Positions 47,425 through 47,472 of a stretch of 47,472 nucleotides of DNA are shown piece by piece. The notes below the pieces were generated by a model. That model was not told the DNA's origin. It saw nothing but the letters and a program-made list of their open reading frames with translations, and ran no database searches. The DNA is from a virus. A program made the position numbers and the translations under genes. The first letter of the stretch is position 1. Every line of letters begins with the position of its first letter. The DNA lies in IMG/VR virus record IMGVR_UViG_3300020156_000039, positions 1 through 47,472 of that record; one strand, 5' to 3'.

Positions 47425-47472
47425 AACGCAAAAGGCCGGAGCGAAAGCCCCGGCCTTTTTTTTTGTGCCTAC
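47338..47472. repeat. Right copy of the terminal redundancy
   Basis: 135 bases matching 1-134 with one extra T in the T-run. See the left copy. The last base joins to position 135 on the circular map. Confidence 0.95.
47430..47464. terminator. Bidirectional terminator at the convergent junction (right copy)
   Basis: AAAAGGCCGG (47430-47439) and CCGGCCTTTT (47450-47459), extended to nine T (47456-47464). Same element as at 93-126. It ends the rightward arm a few bases after the stop at 47424. Confidence 0.9.

Larger units (their letters stand above)
1..47472. repeat. Genome-wide excess of GANTC pentamers
   Basis: GANTC is seen at very high density on both arms and in non-coding DNA. Hand counts gave about 20 sites in 1-1440, 16 in 40021-40980 and 7 in the non-coding 26161-26720. 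That is one per 60-80 bp, where an unbiased sequence would have one per 256 bp. All four forms (GAATC, GATTC, GAGTC, GACTC) contribute, and sites fall in every reading frame. GANTC is the target of the cell-cycle methylase CcrM in Alphaproteobacteria and of HinfI-type enzymes. I see no methylase gene here, so any methylation would come from the host. The function is unknown. Confidence 0.85.

Noticed and set aside
1-47472. Temperate lifestyle
   Set aside because: No integrase, excisionase, repressor or attachment site was recognised, though unknown early genes leave some doubt.

Overview
This window is one nearly complete phage genome of the podovirus (short-tailed) type, about 47.3 kb, given as a linear contig. 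The first 134 bases are repeated at the end (47338-47472, with one extra T in a T-run), so the map closes into a circle. I see no integrase, repressor, phage RNA polymerase, methyltransferase or tRNA. That suggests a lytic phage that uses host RNA polymerase. The lysis genes (GH108 endolysin, inner and outer spanin candidates) point to a Gram-negative host. The pentamer GANTC, the CcrM methylation site of Alphaproteobacteria, occurs about every 60-70 bp in the stretches I counted by eye, against about every 256 bp by chance. This hints at an alphaproteobacterial host but does not prove it.

Left arm (131-26152), all leftward. In order of transcription, from high to low coordinate: a 333-aa protein of unknown role under its own promoter and terminator; a 70-aa and a 30-aa protein; a 258-aa small-terminase candidate; portal; a 117-aa protein; a scaffold candidate; a terminator; large terminase; a structured 357-nt non-coding leader; major capsid protein (SU10-like); a strong terminator; a 149-aa protein; head-tail adaptor; the lysis cassette; a terminator; a holin candidate; tail lysozyme; a 184-aa protein; a large tail protein; a pyocin-knob tail fibre; a fibre-associated protein; and three internal or ejection protein candidates, the last of 1668 aa.

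Centre (26153-26719): a divergent control region with a leftward promoter, a 7-bp inverted repeat (operator candidate) and a strong rightward sigma-70 type promoter.

Right arm (26720-47424), all rightward. First come early genes of mostly unknown function. Then follows replication and recombination: an SF1 helicase, a Cas4-like PD-(D/E)XK nuclease, a RecA/Sak4-like ATPase, an SSB-like protein, a UDG-like accessory protein with another gene nested inside it, and a family A DNA polymerase. A palindromic promoter beside a perfect DnaA box starts the last block: a dNMP kinase, a 465-aa protein, a Tad2-like (DUF2829) anti-Thoeris candidate and two small proteins. The two arms converge on one bidirectional terminator at the contig junction.

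The observations most worth pursuing are the genome-wide GANTC enrichment and its concentration next to start codons, the 207-codon gene nested in a low-complexity linker (40937-41557), and the three-part Tad2-like protein. Next come the palindromic late-early promoter and the dNMP kinase leader whose start position holds ATA.
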